Source: Heterobasidion occidentale (lineage: Eukaryota; Basidiomycota; Agaricomycetes; Russulales; Bondarzewiaceae). From it: a stretch of DNA of 64,000 bases. Positions within the stretch are counted from its first letter, which is position 1. Each line of letters starts with the position of its first letter. This document shows positions 1 through 11,321 of this stretch, in pieces. Where the stretch lies: assembly GCA_039111635.1 (NCBI GenBank), contig JBCAQO010000011.1, positions 1,054,001 to 1,118,000 on the forward strand. The letters are read 5' to 3'. The position numbers were made by a program, and so were the translations under genes. The notes beneath the pieces are model-generated. The model was not told the DNA's origin, did not search any database, and saw nothing but the letters and a program-made list of their open reading frames with translations.

Positions 1-879
1 GCCGATCCACGTACGTGCGCACTCCGCCAGCGACCACGCGCATTCTCTGCCCACTGCCAGCGTCCAGCGTCCAACACACACGCAAAGCGTCTTCCCCGAG
101 TGGGAGGGGAAGCCTCTGTGTCGACTCAAAGAAGCATGAAGTCAGTATTGATGACAAAAAGACAGAACTGATACCCTGAATGACCTCATTGGGTCTCCAA
201 TGAAATTGCTTGCATTTCTTAACCTTCTCAATTGGCGCAGAAGTCTTGATATAAGAGAGTTCAGTGTCTTCGGGGAGATGGGCGTAATCAACGCTGCGTG
301 CACAGGCGATGTTACTGTACAAGTTGAGAAAACCAGAGTAAAGTGACGTGGTGCAGTGGCGGCCAAACTTGGTCAAACAAAGCCAAGTTACCAGCCACCG
401 CCAGCTCACTGCATCCAATGACGACAAGACAGCTTCAGACCCCAGACGCTCCGTCGCATCGCAATGTGGACAACTCCTCCACATTGTACCCACGCGCGCT
501 ATCTGCACGCATCCCCTTTCTTCGCCAACTTATACTAGAGTGTGGCCCATGCCTGACAGATGCTCCGACACCGTCTGCGCCTCCGCCTCCAGATTGCATC
601 CGATTGCCCACACTGCGCATGCGGATGCAGCCCACCGCCCACTCCTGCTATCTCCCGCACCGCTGATGAGCATGCACCCGCGCTAGGGTCTGAGGGAGGT
701 ATTCGGGAAGCTTTGGGGAGATACTGAACAACGCTAGACGAGTACCGAAGACACCGACTCACACCAAACACGGTCGGTCCCTACCTGATCGACCGCAAGC
801 CACCGAAGGACGTTCGGCAGCACTTGGGTCAGTTCGCTCACACGTCACATACTTACCATAACCGCACAGGAGTATTACA
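1..879. other. No gene recognised
   Basis: This stretch has only short overlapping frames with no recognisable protein family and no convincing exon structure. From about 760 it contains GGTCGGTC-type octamers that continue into the LTR-like region to the right. Confidence 0.5.
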
Positions 880-1680
880 ATAGGTGTTTACGAGGTCGGA
901 GCCAGTATTCTGGGTCGGCCGATGTGCTCCGTGAGTCGGTCGGTCCTTATCGCTTATCTTCCCGACTTCCACATGGTCGGTCAAATGTGATCTTGCACCA
1001 TTACTTGGCCACCCTGGTCGTACGTTACTTCCTGCTTATTTTCATTGGTTCTCCAACACCTGTTCCTGCTACCTACGCTCGGGCGACAGATCCCGAACGT
1101 TCGGGATTTCGCCATCGCTGATTAACTTTTACCTTATCACCTTCGGAACCCATATGGACATCTCACCTACCTTCTTATCTTCTCTGGTCGCTAGGGCTTG
1201 GCGCCCATTTGACATCTACTCTCATTTCTTGTTCGATATTTTACTTAGAGGCTCTGTTTACTATAAAAACCTACATACAACTCTGGAATAAAGCAGCTTT
1301 CGCACCCCACAGTTCAGAGCTCATTCGCACTCGTCTCAACCATAGAAATTGTCTTCGTCGACTCTTGAAAACTTGTCATCCTCGCCGTTCGGCCTTGTTT
1401 GCGTTCGTACTCGTCTCTTTGCTCGTACCCCTTGTCCTCCCTCGCATATCGTCAGAGTCCCGTGTGGCTCTTAAAGCACGTAGTTGTCGGCCGCGACACT
1501 ACCTTCTCGTTACCGACCAAATCGCCAACACGACCGACCAAACGTTCGGTCGGTGTTCGGTGCAGTCCCGAAACCGTTCGGGCGCTATAATCTCATACTC
1601 CCTGTTGTTTCTCAGTACGCCTTCGATTTCTAAAGTCATCACTAACAATTCCTTGTGTATCAGATACTAGCTCCAGCACC
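880..1680 (+). mobile_element. LTR-like sequence (possible solo LTR)
   Basis: There is no coding potential, but the layout resembles a retrotransposon LTR. A TATA-like box (CTATAAAAAC, 1261-1270) is followed about 25 nt later by a polyadenylation signal AATAAA (1287-1292). GGTCGGTC/GACCGACC octamers recur near 940, 975, 1514, 1535 and 1547. A perfect 18-bp palindrome lies at 1090-1107, and an imperfect relative (CCCGAAACCGTTCGGG) near 1566-1581. No clean TG...CA ends or target-site duplication could be fixed, so the borders are approximate. It could instead be an orphan promoter-like region. Confidence 0.3.
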
Positions 1681-2269
1681 CTTGCCTTAGAGGTTGTTTT
1701 AGTGTTGCGCTCGGCACTTAGAGCCACCTCTAGCGTATCAATGTGTCAAATTGATTAAATTGGGGTCTCCAAGATGAAAATCCAAAATAACTCACAAGAG
1801 AATCCTCAAACCAACTGATTCCTATGACCTCTAACCGCTCCCTAGCCTCAACCAACTTGCTCTTCACGTCCTCCTCCCTCTCCCCATGCGCCAACCGCGC
1901 TGTGCACTTGCTCAAATACGCGCAGTCATTTGAGAACATGACCGCTCGATCCACCAAATCCAACAGTGCCCATGCAAATTGCACAGGTTACAGCGCATGG
2001 AACAGATCAAACACAACAGGTGCGCTCTGCAAGAGCACCGTCCCGCGCTGCCGCGTGTGCTAGTGCTAGTGCTCCACAACGCCCTCGCACCCTCTGCCAG
2101 TGCCCCCTCGCACCCTCCGCTGCCGCTGCACTAGGTGGCCACACCCCGTTCAACCGCACCCCTCCACCAACTAACCACTCCCCAGCCTGCGTGGGCGTGG
2201 GCGCCGCCACCACCAGTAAGGGAAAAGTGCGGGCGCGGCGGGCGTTCGGCACGGTGTTGCGTTGGGAGA

Positions 2270-3250
2270 TGGATGCGGTCGGCGCGGGGCAGAAGGGGCA
2301 GGACATGGCAAATGGGAAGCGTGGTGCTGTGGGCGGGAAGAAGCACACGGGCAAGGATGCCAACGGGGACAAGGTGAACGAGTCTGACTATCTCAAGTCA
2401 AAGTTGTGGTGCGTCCGCTCGCCTCTTCGCGGTTTGTGGCTGAGCTGCTGGTGTTCAGTGCAAGCGCACGCGCAGGTGGTCCGGGTTCCTGCTCATGAAC
2501 GTCGGCAAGCTGGGCAACTTCATCTTGTATGCGTTCGCGTGCGCATCCACCGTCACGCCCCTAGGCACGGTGCATCCTCTGCATGCAATCCATCGACCGT
2601 TGACAGTGAACATGCGTGTCCGTCCGTGCCTCACCCCAGTTCGTGCTCATTACAAACTGCCTCTTTGCCCCACTGCTCCTGGGCGAGCGCTTCCGCACCG
2701 TAGGTCCTTCCGTCCCGTCGCCGGCTCATGCACTGACCACACATTGTTGCGCATGATCAGCACAATCCACTGGGCATATTGCTTGCTATCGTTGGTGCAA
2801 TCACCATTGTGTTCTCGTCCAACCTGTCTAACACGTGCCTTCCGCCCACGGCGCTGCTCAAGGCCATCAAGCAGCACATTTTCATTGTGTACTCTGTCAT
2901 CTACGCTGTCGGCACCGTTGTCCTTGCCGGCTTGTCGGAGCATAGCAAGTGGGTCCTCGTGGACATCGGGCTCTGCATGCTTGTTGGTGCATTTGGTTTT
3001 GCTTTGTGTTCAGACAAGGTCTTACTTTTGCGCGTCACGCGCATGTCTCGCAGGCAGGTCCACGGTGCTCGCAACAAAGGGCGTGTTGATGTTGCTTACA
3101 ATGGAATACATGGAGATGTTTGCAGAGTGGATCACATATCCTATTCTAGTGGTTCGCCCTCCCACCCCTCACCCGTCTCTCGCCACGTTGCATTAAGAGA
3201 GCACATCCAGATCTTGATCGGCACCAGCATTGGCCAGATCAGATACCTCA
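2270..3250 (+). pseudogene. Decayed NIPA-like (DUF803) magnesium transporter
   Basis: Several exons of a NIPA/DUF803 membrane transporter can be pieced together. They include SDYLKSKLW near 2382, NVGKLGNFILYAFACAS near 2500, ITNCLFAPLLLGERF near 2645, LLAIVGAITIVFSSN near 2783, VLATKGVLMLLTMEYMEMF near 3066 and the IGQIRYLN box near 3230. In the family these build a nine-helix Mg2+ channel or transporter. Normally invariant positions are altered, for example GKLGN where GETGN is usual. The exons lie in different frames with doubtful splice sites, and the last helices after IRYLN are missing. It is read as a pseudogene or truncated copy; a very divergent expressed paralogue is less likely. Confidence 0.65.
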
Positions 3251-5026
3251 ACCACATGCACCCACCCACCGTGCACCCAGCCCCACTGCTGTCCCATCTG
3301 CACCCGTCGCCGCCATCAGCACAGCACAGTGCCACCCACAGCACCACACTCCAGAGCTACCAGACGCACGTCTTTGCGTGTCAACAGCAGCCCCCAGCCC
3401 CCACCCGCCTAGCTCGCCCTCATCCTCTCCACCGTCCTCCAGGAGAACGAGGACCTCGGGCACAAGCTCCACACCACAAAGTGCCACACAGACTGTTTCA
3501 ACTACCTCAATGACATGTCCGCCAGCCAGCAAGAGTCCCCCTGCAGTCCCCCCCAGTCTCCTCTCTCCCAAAACCCGCACTCAAGGCCATCCTCAACCTC
3601 GAGGCAAAGCTTGACCCAGAGCGCGCAGCCAACCTCAATGCCAACGCCCACCTCCACAGCCTCACAGATGCTTTGGCCAACCTCGGTTGTTTCTTGCAGC
3701 ACGCAGAGCTCTGTGCACCAGATGCCTACGCCAGCTTTGCCCATGATGGTGCCACCAAGCTCTTGATGGCACAGTGTCTAGCCCTGTGGCCTCTCCCCCT
3801 GCCCCTACCCACAGCACTCTCCAACACCGGCACCATTACCAGCAGACCAACCCTTTCCATTGCTTCCATTGCCTCCGTTGCCCCCTCTGCCGAACCCGCG
3901 TCAGCCTGCGCAACGACGCCACAGACAACCTTGGGCCATCCACCAAGCAGCATGGCAGCGCTCGCTATAACGATGTCCGTTTTTCCTTCCTGCATATCTT
4001 TACTTCTTAGTGCTCACCTTTCTCTCCCAACAGACCTCTCTCCCACTGCCAAACCCCTACCTCCTACTTACAAATCCACTACACACACACTCACCCCAGC
4101 CTTCCACTGCTCCACGCCCAGCACCACTATATCCCTGCCCCCTCCCATTAGGTTTGTGCACCTCGTATTCAATCAGAGTGACCCACTGATCAATTTTTCT
4201 TCACTTTAGAGAGCTTGTTCATATGTCAGACAATCTGCGATAACCAGAGGTGTTACCACGTCCAAATTGTGTGCATCTCAAGAATCAATCAAAGGTACGT
4301 CTATCACCGTCTCTTTCACCATTCAGGATGTTGTGCTCCTATAGTTCTGATTGCGAGAGGGGCCATACACATATTGCAGCGAGAATGGTGCATCGGACGG
4401 CAACAGGGCTCTGATTGAGTATACCTATCAAAAAAATATGTAAAATTACTGCAATCTATCTCAATCAATTCAGAGGTTCTTGAGAGTAGCTTGTTCTCGC
4501 TCTGAGGCAGAATGCACAATAAATTTGGTTGAAAAGGCTCTTTAGTGGATATTTGAAAAGGTACAGTCAGCCTTAATTATTGTAAAGTACACTATTCGAT
4601 CTGATTTGATCTGACCTGAGGGCAAACAGGAATAGATGAACTTATGACAAGAAGGATTCGAAAGCGGCGAGTTCGTACCGGGAAGCAAACTAAGCTAAGG
4701 AAATCGCGTACCGCATATGAGACCATTCGCTAGCATTAGTCGTTGTTTTCATTCCCCGACAGTCATTCGCCAGGACTCGTTCTCGTCACAGCTCAAACGA
4801 GGGCGTTCTCACTGGGTCTCACCGTTCAGCCATTCTGGAATGATAGCAAGAGTGCGGAGTACCGCTGTCACGCTCGTCACACTGATGAAGCTGGTGCTCG
4901 GCCGGCACTTGCCTTGTCGTTCCCTACAAGTTCTTGACAATTTAGCTACACTCAGACTACCTCCCTGTCTTTATCACATTCGCTCAAAAATCGCCTCGAA
5001 TCCTCTACTACCTAAACTTACTAGCG
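3251..5026. other. Low-complexity stretch without a recognised gene
   Basis: This segment is Ser/Pro/Thr-rich in many frames. A coiled-coil-like stretch (STVLQENEDLGHKLHTTKCH, about 3425-3484) and another near 3590-3770 (LHSLTDALANLGCFLQHAE) may be exons of a dead gene, but neither was recognised. From about 4200 the DNA is AT-richer and noncoding. The last ~300 bases should hold the DPH3 promoter. Confidence 0.4.
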
Positions 5027-5456
5027 ATGGGCGCCTACTACGACGAGATCGAGATTGAGGATATGGCTTGGGATGACGAAAAGGCTGTATACCACTACCC
5101 ATGCCCGTGTGGTGACCGATTCGAGATCTCCCGCAAGCAGCTTGCGAGCTACGAGGACATCGCGACGTGTCCGAGCTGCAGTCTGATCATTCGCGTGATA
5201 TACGACCCGGTGAGTGTTTTCACGACCTGAGTATCATGTGTCTTTGGGCTGATCAGGTCCGGGGTCGGGTATTTTTTGTGCAAATGTCGGATAGCTGGAC
5301 TATGAGGATGAACCACCAGATGATGAGGATGAGGGGGAAAGTGAGAGTGCGGAGGATGAGGATGAGGATGCCGACGAGAAGGACGAGGAGTTTGTGGACG
5401 CACTGGAGCACTTGACGATCTCGCAGGAGCCAACGATGGTCTCAGCAACAGCATAA
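5027..5456 (+). CDS. DPH3: Diphthamide biosynthesis protein 3 (CSL zinc finger)
   Basis: Dph3/Kti11 is a small cytosolic zinc protein. It feeds electrons to the Dph1-Dph2 radical enzyme that starts diphthamide synthesis on elongation factor 2, and it also supports Elongator-dependent tRNA modification. Exon 1 carries the DPH-type (CSL) finger: [11 protein letters not shown] supplies the first CxC and [14 protein letters not shown] the second CxxC. One intron begins at 5209 (GTGAGT) and ends at a GATAG acceptor near 5294. Exon 2 is very acidic ([20 protein letters not shown]) and stops at TAA 5454-5456. The total of about 115 residues is close to family length, with an acidic tail longer than in yeast. 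The gene is convergent with DIB1. Confidence 0.93.
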
Positions 5457-5752
5457 TTGGCGCAAGGCCTTGTGCAGCAGTTCTGCAGCACCCTCTGCGG
5501 GAAGCGCTCTCAGGGAGTTGTGGTGTGAAGTGAAAGGCGGTGCGAAGAGGATAATTTTATGCATAGCATATGGCATGGTGTAGCACTTGGTCCGGTACTG
5601 TATCTACTATCTGTACACTGTTTACCTGTACAGTATTTGACTCAATTTTTGGATGTCGTAGCAGCACAAATAATCGTGATTTCATGCGGTTGATGATAGA
5701 TGAAACATAGAAGGGCAATACTACACAGACACTACACACACTGTCGGCAGTC

Positions 5753-6479
5753 TTAGTATCGGTAGCGAGTTGAGTAATCTATGAGTGAAGATCGTTAGCC
5801 GAGCATATTGTTAGATAGGGATGTCGGTCCAACCTTTGGGAGAAACTACGAGACCACGTCCTTTCGAAGCACCACGATAGACTGTCTCAATGATATCAAT
5901 CAACTGGATAGAACAGAGACTGCGTGAGTTAACAACACTCTTGCAAGAAAGATGACAGTTACCTCTTGTTTGTTATCCATAGCCCAGTTACTGATAGAAA
6001 GAGTAAGATCAGGTCAACACCGATGAACACCATCTGCTGTCCCAAGCATACTCACATCTTATTATTGTTACCAGTACCCAAATCGATCATGATGTGCTTG
6101 TTCCTGATATGCACAGGCGCGAGCTCTTCAGGAGTACGTCATGGTATGGAGTGCTACATAGCATACCGATAGAAGAACATGACCGTGCATGGGTCGTACA
6201 GCTCGTACATCTGGAGACTCGCCACTCATCAACGTCAAGTGACATATCGCAGTATTCTCCGCGCACCTTATTGAAGTCTGGGACTTCGGTGATGTCAACC
6301 AGGTAGATGACGGCAAAGTTCTGCACTTTCTCTGCAACGCCGTACAACGTCTCGTCCATGGTCATGCACTGCGTGTCCCAGTCGTGTCCGAAGCGGATCA
6401 CGACAGTGCGGTCTTCCTCAGATTTGATAGCCTCGTCGACATGCCAGCCAGAAGGAAGGTGGGGTAGAAAATACGACAT
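5753..6479 (-). CDS. DIB1: U5 snRNP 15 kDa protein (Dim1/TXNL4A family)
   Basis: This is a thioredoxin-fold component of the U5 snRNP and U4/U6.U5 tri-snRNP, needed for pre-mRNA splicing in the nucleus. Exon 1 starts MSYFLPHLPSGWHVDEAI and contains VVIRFGHDWD and FAVIYLVDITEVPDFNK. Later exons give MYELYDPCTVMFFYR, NKHIMIDLGTGNNNKI, NWAMDNKQE, a ...DIIETVYRGASKGRGLVV block and the terminal DYSTRYRY before TAA (5753-5755 on the + strand). Five short introns separate these pieces. All blocks are in frame with usable GT-AG sites, so the gene looks intact at about 143 residues, the usual length. It shares a 155-bp promoter interval with the divergent cyclophilin gene. Confidence 0.93.
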
Positions 6480-6634
6480 ATTATCGACTTAGACACAAAT
6501 AGACTAAGGAGGACGGTGTTTAGGCTTGTTTGGGGTTCTGTACCCGACTTCACTGGTTCTCACCAGTCTCACCTTCGATCACTATTATTGGACGACCGAA
6601 ACTTCTCTGCTTTTCTTTCGATCCACTCTTTCGG
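6480..6634. promoter_or_regulatory. Bidirectional promoter interval, DIB1 / cyclophilin
   Basis: Only 155 bp separate the two divergent start codons, so both genes must be driven from here. No clear TATA box is visible. The pairing of two splicing-associated genes is notable, because PPIH-type cyclophilins bind the U4/U6 snRNP. Confidence 0.55.
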
Positions 6635-7714
6635 AATGTCAACATCTCAGAGACCAGTAGTATTCATGGATGTCAATATCGGCGAAACTCCTGCTGGTAG
6701 ATTGAAGATGGAGCTGTTCAGCGACATTGTGCCCAAGTTCGTTTATATGTGATGGTATTTCATCCTCATGTCGAGTTGACCGTTTTCTTGCGTCTGTAGG
6801 ACTGCAGAAAACTTCCGCCAACTGTGCACCGGAGAGTACAGGTATGTGAGACAAATGTTTCAAATACACATGGGACGCAAACCGTGAGCGTGAATCTCCA
6901 GAGTCAATTCACGACCACAGGGATATAAGAATGCCACATTCCATCGGTACGCAACGGTTTGTTTATCTTCTGACAATCTATCTCATGCTTTCTGACAAGG
7001 ATCTTTTTATAGAGTGTAAGCTAAACACATATATGCTCTTAGAGCCACGCATTCATAGCATCCAACTTCTATAGAGTGCCAAACTTCATGTGTCAAGGTC
7101 GGCATTCAGACCACAGTGACGCCCCGGGCTATACTCTCGACTGCGCTGTCTAAAATATATGCAACAGGTGGTGACTTCCTCAACGGTGATGGCACAGGAT
7201 CATTCTCAATCTACGGAGACAAGTTCCCAGTTCGTCGTTGTCTTCTTGTGCATACCAATATCAATGAAGCTAACGGACGTGCCCCAGGACGAAAATTTCC
7301 AGGAAAAACATACTGGACCAGGACTCTTGTCGATGGTAGTTCATCTGCACCTGGTCGAGCAATGGTGTCTGATACTTGTTTTAGGCAAACTCCGGTTCTA
7401 ACACAAATGGCTGCCAGGTAAGCAATGATCTTGTGCATAATTCGAACAGTCGAATCGTTGATGAACACACATGACGGCCTCTCGTGCAGTTTTTCATCAC
7501 GACAGCGAAATGCGATTTTCTCGATGAAAAGCACGTTGTCTTTGGAAAGGTGATAGACGGTATGCTCACACTGCGAAAGATCGAGAACGTCCCGACAGGC
7601 CCAAATAACAGACCCAAGCTGGCAGTGAAGATAGTCGGTACGCTGTACAAGTGTTTCTCAATGCAGTTGCGTTGCTAACGAGATTTTGTTTGTACAGAAT
7701 GCGGAGAAATGTAG
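6635..7714 (+). CDS. Peptidyl-prolyl cis-trans isomerase, PPIH/Cyp3-type cyclophilin
   Basis: Cyclophilins isomerise prolyl peptide bonds, and PPIH-type members associate with the spliceosomal U4/U6 snRNP. The start [19 protein letters not shown] is followed by [92 protein letters not shown] and a short C-terminus ECGEM. The catalytic Arg of HR, the FxxxQGGDF loop and the QFFITT strand are present. At least eight introns are inferred, all with GT-AG borders, and the reading frame is kept throughout. The junction between ATFHR and PNFM needs either a 3-nt microexon (7013-7015) or the loss of one conserved residue. The gene is convergent with AOX. Confidence 0.92.
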
Positions 7715-8000
7715 AAGTGTAAAGTTAGACTAAGCATGTACGGCGAAGATATCAGCTGTATCAATGCGGCTGTAAAATGGGACTGCGTTCCCATCGTGAT
7801 TAAAACGCGCAACAAAATGACATTGACAACGGATCATACATGGAACAGCAGCATACACAACAATATCCTACACATTGCAAATCTCATACATATTCCAATT
7901 CATCTCCAGGACACTTACATCGTTCATCCATCAGGTCGCACAGAGTACAGATAGGGAAGGCTTGGAAAGGGAGTGATGGTTCGACAGATATTGGAGTGGT

Positions 8001-11000
8001 TCAGCGAACCTGCTGAGTTGCGGGAACAGGCGCATGCGGCACAGGAGCGTGAGGAATTCTGATCTTGAGGCCTATGTACCTAGCAATGAGGGCTCTACCC
8101 AGGACTCGACAAAGATACACATACCGAGGTCCTCTGCCAGCAAACTGGCAGCCTTCTCGCCAACAAGAAGCGCAGAAGAGTAGGTGTTTGTTCCCAGGTT
8201 GTCCTACCATGTCACGTTTTGTAAGTTTGAGTAAGGAATAGGCCATAAAGAGTTTGCTTTACAGGGCAGATGGACAAGTCAGCGACTTTGAGGTTCTTCG
8301 TACCATAAACGTTGAGACGTGCGTCGACGACACCACCCTCCTGCTTCGGCTTCATGGCTGCGACAAAGCTGAGGTCAGATACGTTACGCTTACTGTGATA
8401 AGGAGAAAAAACTTGCCGCAAGTACCCAAGCTGTGCCAGGTTGTCTCCACATGGTCAGCAATCCAATTGTCGATGGCCTCATCGTCTTCCTTGGAGTACT
8501 TGATATCTTCATGAACCTTCGACGCGTCGTAGTGGTCGCCTGGTTTGTGCCAGGTACCCATGTGAATACCGACAGTGAACCCATGTGGCAGGATCTTCTT
8601 AGCGGTCTGGATGTCGATATCCCTGCACGCGGCCGGCGATGCGGGGTGGAAGTGCGGATGGTGTGAAGTCAGTTCGCCGCGGAATGCTAAATAAGGTTCG
8701 CATGAACGTGAGCCCTCTAACGAAGATAAGTTCGGAGGGCGTACCATCCATGCGCCGGGCGATTTCACGCGTCTTCTTGTAGCTCCAGCGGATTGGAGCG
8801 AAGTCAGCTTTGTTATTCATGAAGCCACTGTCGAAGAACGGTTCGACGTAGGGGTTCTTAGAAGAGACATGGATCTTGCCACGGCTGGCAGGGTATTCCT
8901 ACAAAAGGTGTTAGTAAGCAGACTGATAACGTATGTGAACTCATGACAGCATACCAAGTACTGGAACCTAGAGGAAACACAACCTTGTCAGCGAAGCTTG
9001 AATCGTTAGATTCAAGAAGGACGAACATGGTGATGTATTTTCCAGGAGGAAGCAATGCGTGATCGGCATAAGCGCCAGACACGATAGAGCCGAACATGAC
9101 GGGCTTGTCGGGCTTGTCCTTGAAATATCTGTTGTAGAGCTCGTTGAACTCGGGGCCCATCTCCTTGAGTTCTTCCTCGGTGGGTCGAATCTGAAGCAAG
9201 GACCGGGTGAGATACATAGATACTCGAGGAAGTGACTGGAGTCTTGCCTTAAATCCTGCATCGATGGCGTTCGAAGACAGACGAGCCTTTTCGGGGCTGA
9301 CTTCCCACTCTTGGAATAGCTTCATGTTGATAAATGGTCATCAGAGCCGGAAACAGATCAAAGAAAATAGCTCGAACGAACCTCTCTGCGCGCCTCCTTA
9401 TCACCACGCAAGAAATCGTCCAACGTGAAGCTCTCCTCCGATACACGATAAACTGTAAAGAATGTCAGCACCCTTACTCGTATCCACAATAATGTAACTC
9501 ACTCGACAAAGTCGTATAGTGATCTTGGTATTGCTCGCTATACAACCGTATCACTACGCGGAGAACTCGCCACAAACAAATGGCTTACCCGACACCAGGA
9601 AGCTCGCTGACGACCTTGATATCCAGTTTCTTCAAATGCTCAGCATTTCCGACGCCAGAGCGCTCGAGAATCTGCAGATAGATTATCATGAAACTCATGG
9701 AGGATCCTGCCCGTGCTGAGCTAACCAACCTGAGGGGTACCCAAAGTTCCACTGCTCAACACGACGCATCGACGAGCTTTGACCTGATCATATACAACGT
9801 TAAACAACGGATGGCAAAATCGCGTATTTGAAGTACTCACAATTGTCTCGAGCAATTGACCTTTATGGGCACGATTGCGTGAAGGGACGTAGGCAACTCC
9901 GACGGCCTTGTCACCCTCGAAAATTACCCTAGATACACGAGCGTCGGTGCGCAGGAACAAGTTATTCTGAACATCCATGACACTGTGGACGTATGCTACA
10001 CACATGGCTCAGCGAGCGAAACACTGGAAGAAATACGGGAACCTACCGGTGGCAGCATCGCTGCGTCGGCCAGTGTGGCGGTTGATATATTTGGCCCAAA
10101 TCTCTGCCGCATGCGCAGTCTTGCAATCTGGGTTCACAGATCACGTACATGCTCTGGAGTACCAAGTATGCGGCTTACCCTGGATATCGTCTACAAGCAG
10201 CAGTCTCAGCATACCTGAGTCAAGCGCGACGAACTAGAAACATACCACTAAACGGGATGCCGATGGAGTCAGATGCACGCAAGAAGTCGTGCGCGAGAGG
10301 GGAGATCGATCCGCCATTGCTGATGGCAATAGGGCCGTCATAGCCGTGCGAGTCGCTGTTGCTAGGCTTCTGGTAGTTCTCAAGCTACGCTCACCTCCAG
10401 GTATTAATGGGCCGAACAACTGAGAACAAAAAATAGAACGAACGCGTTTCATCAATGGAAGAAGATCTAAGAGGAACTTTTTAGCCTTTCAAAAACAAGT
10501 GTTATCACGAATGGCTTACCGTCGAATTTCCATCCCTCCGTCTTGAAATCGTCTATACGGTAGAAGTGAAGTAATCAATAAGTGTTCCAGAATCAACCGC
10601 ACCAGATACAAACCCCAGTCGGACCCAGACGCCTACGAACAAAATTGAGCAGTGTATACGTCGCTGAACAGAGAAGGCACTAACCCTTGTGTACATTTGG
10701 AAATTGATGCTGCAGTGATGTCAGTGCTGTGTCGTGTCTGAGCGACGATGCTAGAGTACCTGCTTCCTCCACCAAGGATGTTGGCACAACTGCGACAGTC
10801 CTCGATTAGAACAAAGTACACTCAATGGCTGTACGCATACGTACGGGACAATGCTTTGCCGCCCACGCATGTAGGGAGATGCCATCGTGTCAGTGTAGAA
10901 CGTCGCCTTGTCATTTCTGAGGAAAACAGCGGTCAGAAAAATGAGATATTATTGACAGTGACACACAACTCACACGCCATCTCTCTGCATGTTCTTCACG

Positions 11001-11321
11001 TAGATGCCAGGCCTGTACACCCAAGGGTCGTCACGATTATTGGCGCCGCCTGTTGAGCCCACAATGAGTGACAATTAGACGATTTAGAAGGAAGATGTAC
11101 CTTCGATGAGCATGACCTTCAAGTTGGGGTCGGCAAACGCTAGACGTCCAGCGACAACACATCCTACGGAAAAGGGCTCTCAGAAGGTGTGGAGGCTAGG
11201 GTAGGCTCAACGAACCTGCAGGGCCACCTCTGCAAGATAGGACTATGAGACAAAAGGGTAGCTTGAAGAGAATGACGACGTACCCAGCTACGATGATATC
11301 AACTTCTTGTGGGTGCACCAT
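8001..11321 (-). CDS. AOX: Alcohol (methanol) oxidase, GMC oxidoreductase family
   Basis: This FAD enzyme oxidises short-chain primary alcohols such as methanol to aldehydes, releasing H2O2; in wood-decay basidiomycetes it is a proposed peroxide source. The N-terminus MVHPQEVDIIVAG continues across introns into GGPAG and CVVAGRLAFADPNLKVMLIEG, the Rossmann dinucleotide fold. CANILGGGSS, SSGTLGTPQ, a PTEEELKEMGPEFNELY block and MFGSIVSGAYADH follow. The active-site region DHVETTWHSLGTCAMKP holds the catalytic His, and NLGTNTYSSALLVGEK the second polar residue. About twenty exons are inferred, all in frame. One intron after DAGFK uses a GC donor (GCAAGA). The C-terminus PATQQVR lacks an SKL-like peroxisomal signal. 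About 650 residues. Confidence 0.93.

Noticed and set aside
1966..2703. 245-codon plus-strand frame as one protein
   Set aside because: Only its middle matches a family (NIPA exon 1). The rest is intron read-through and noncoding sequence.
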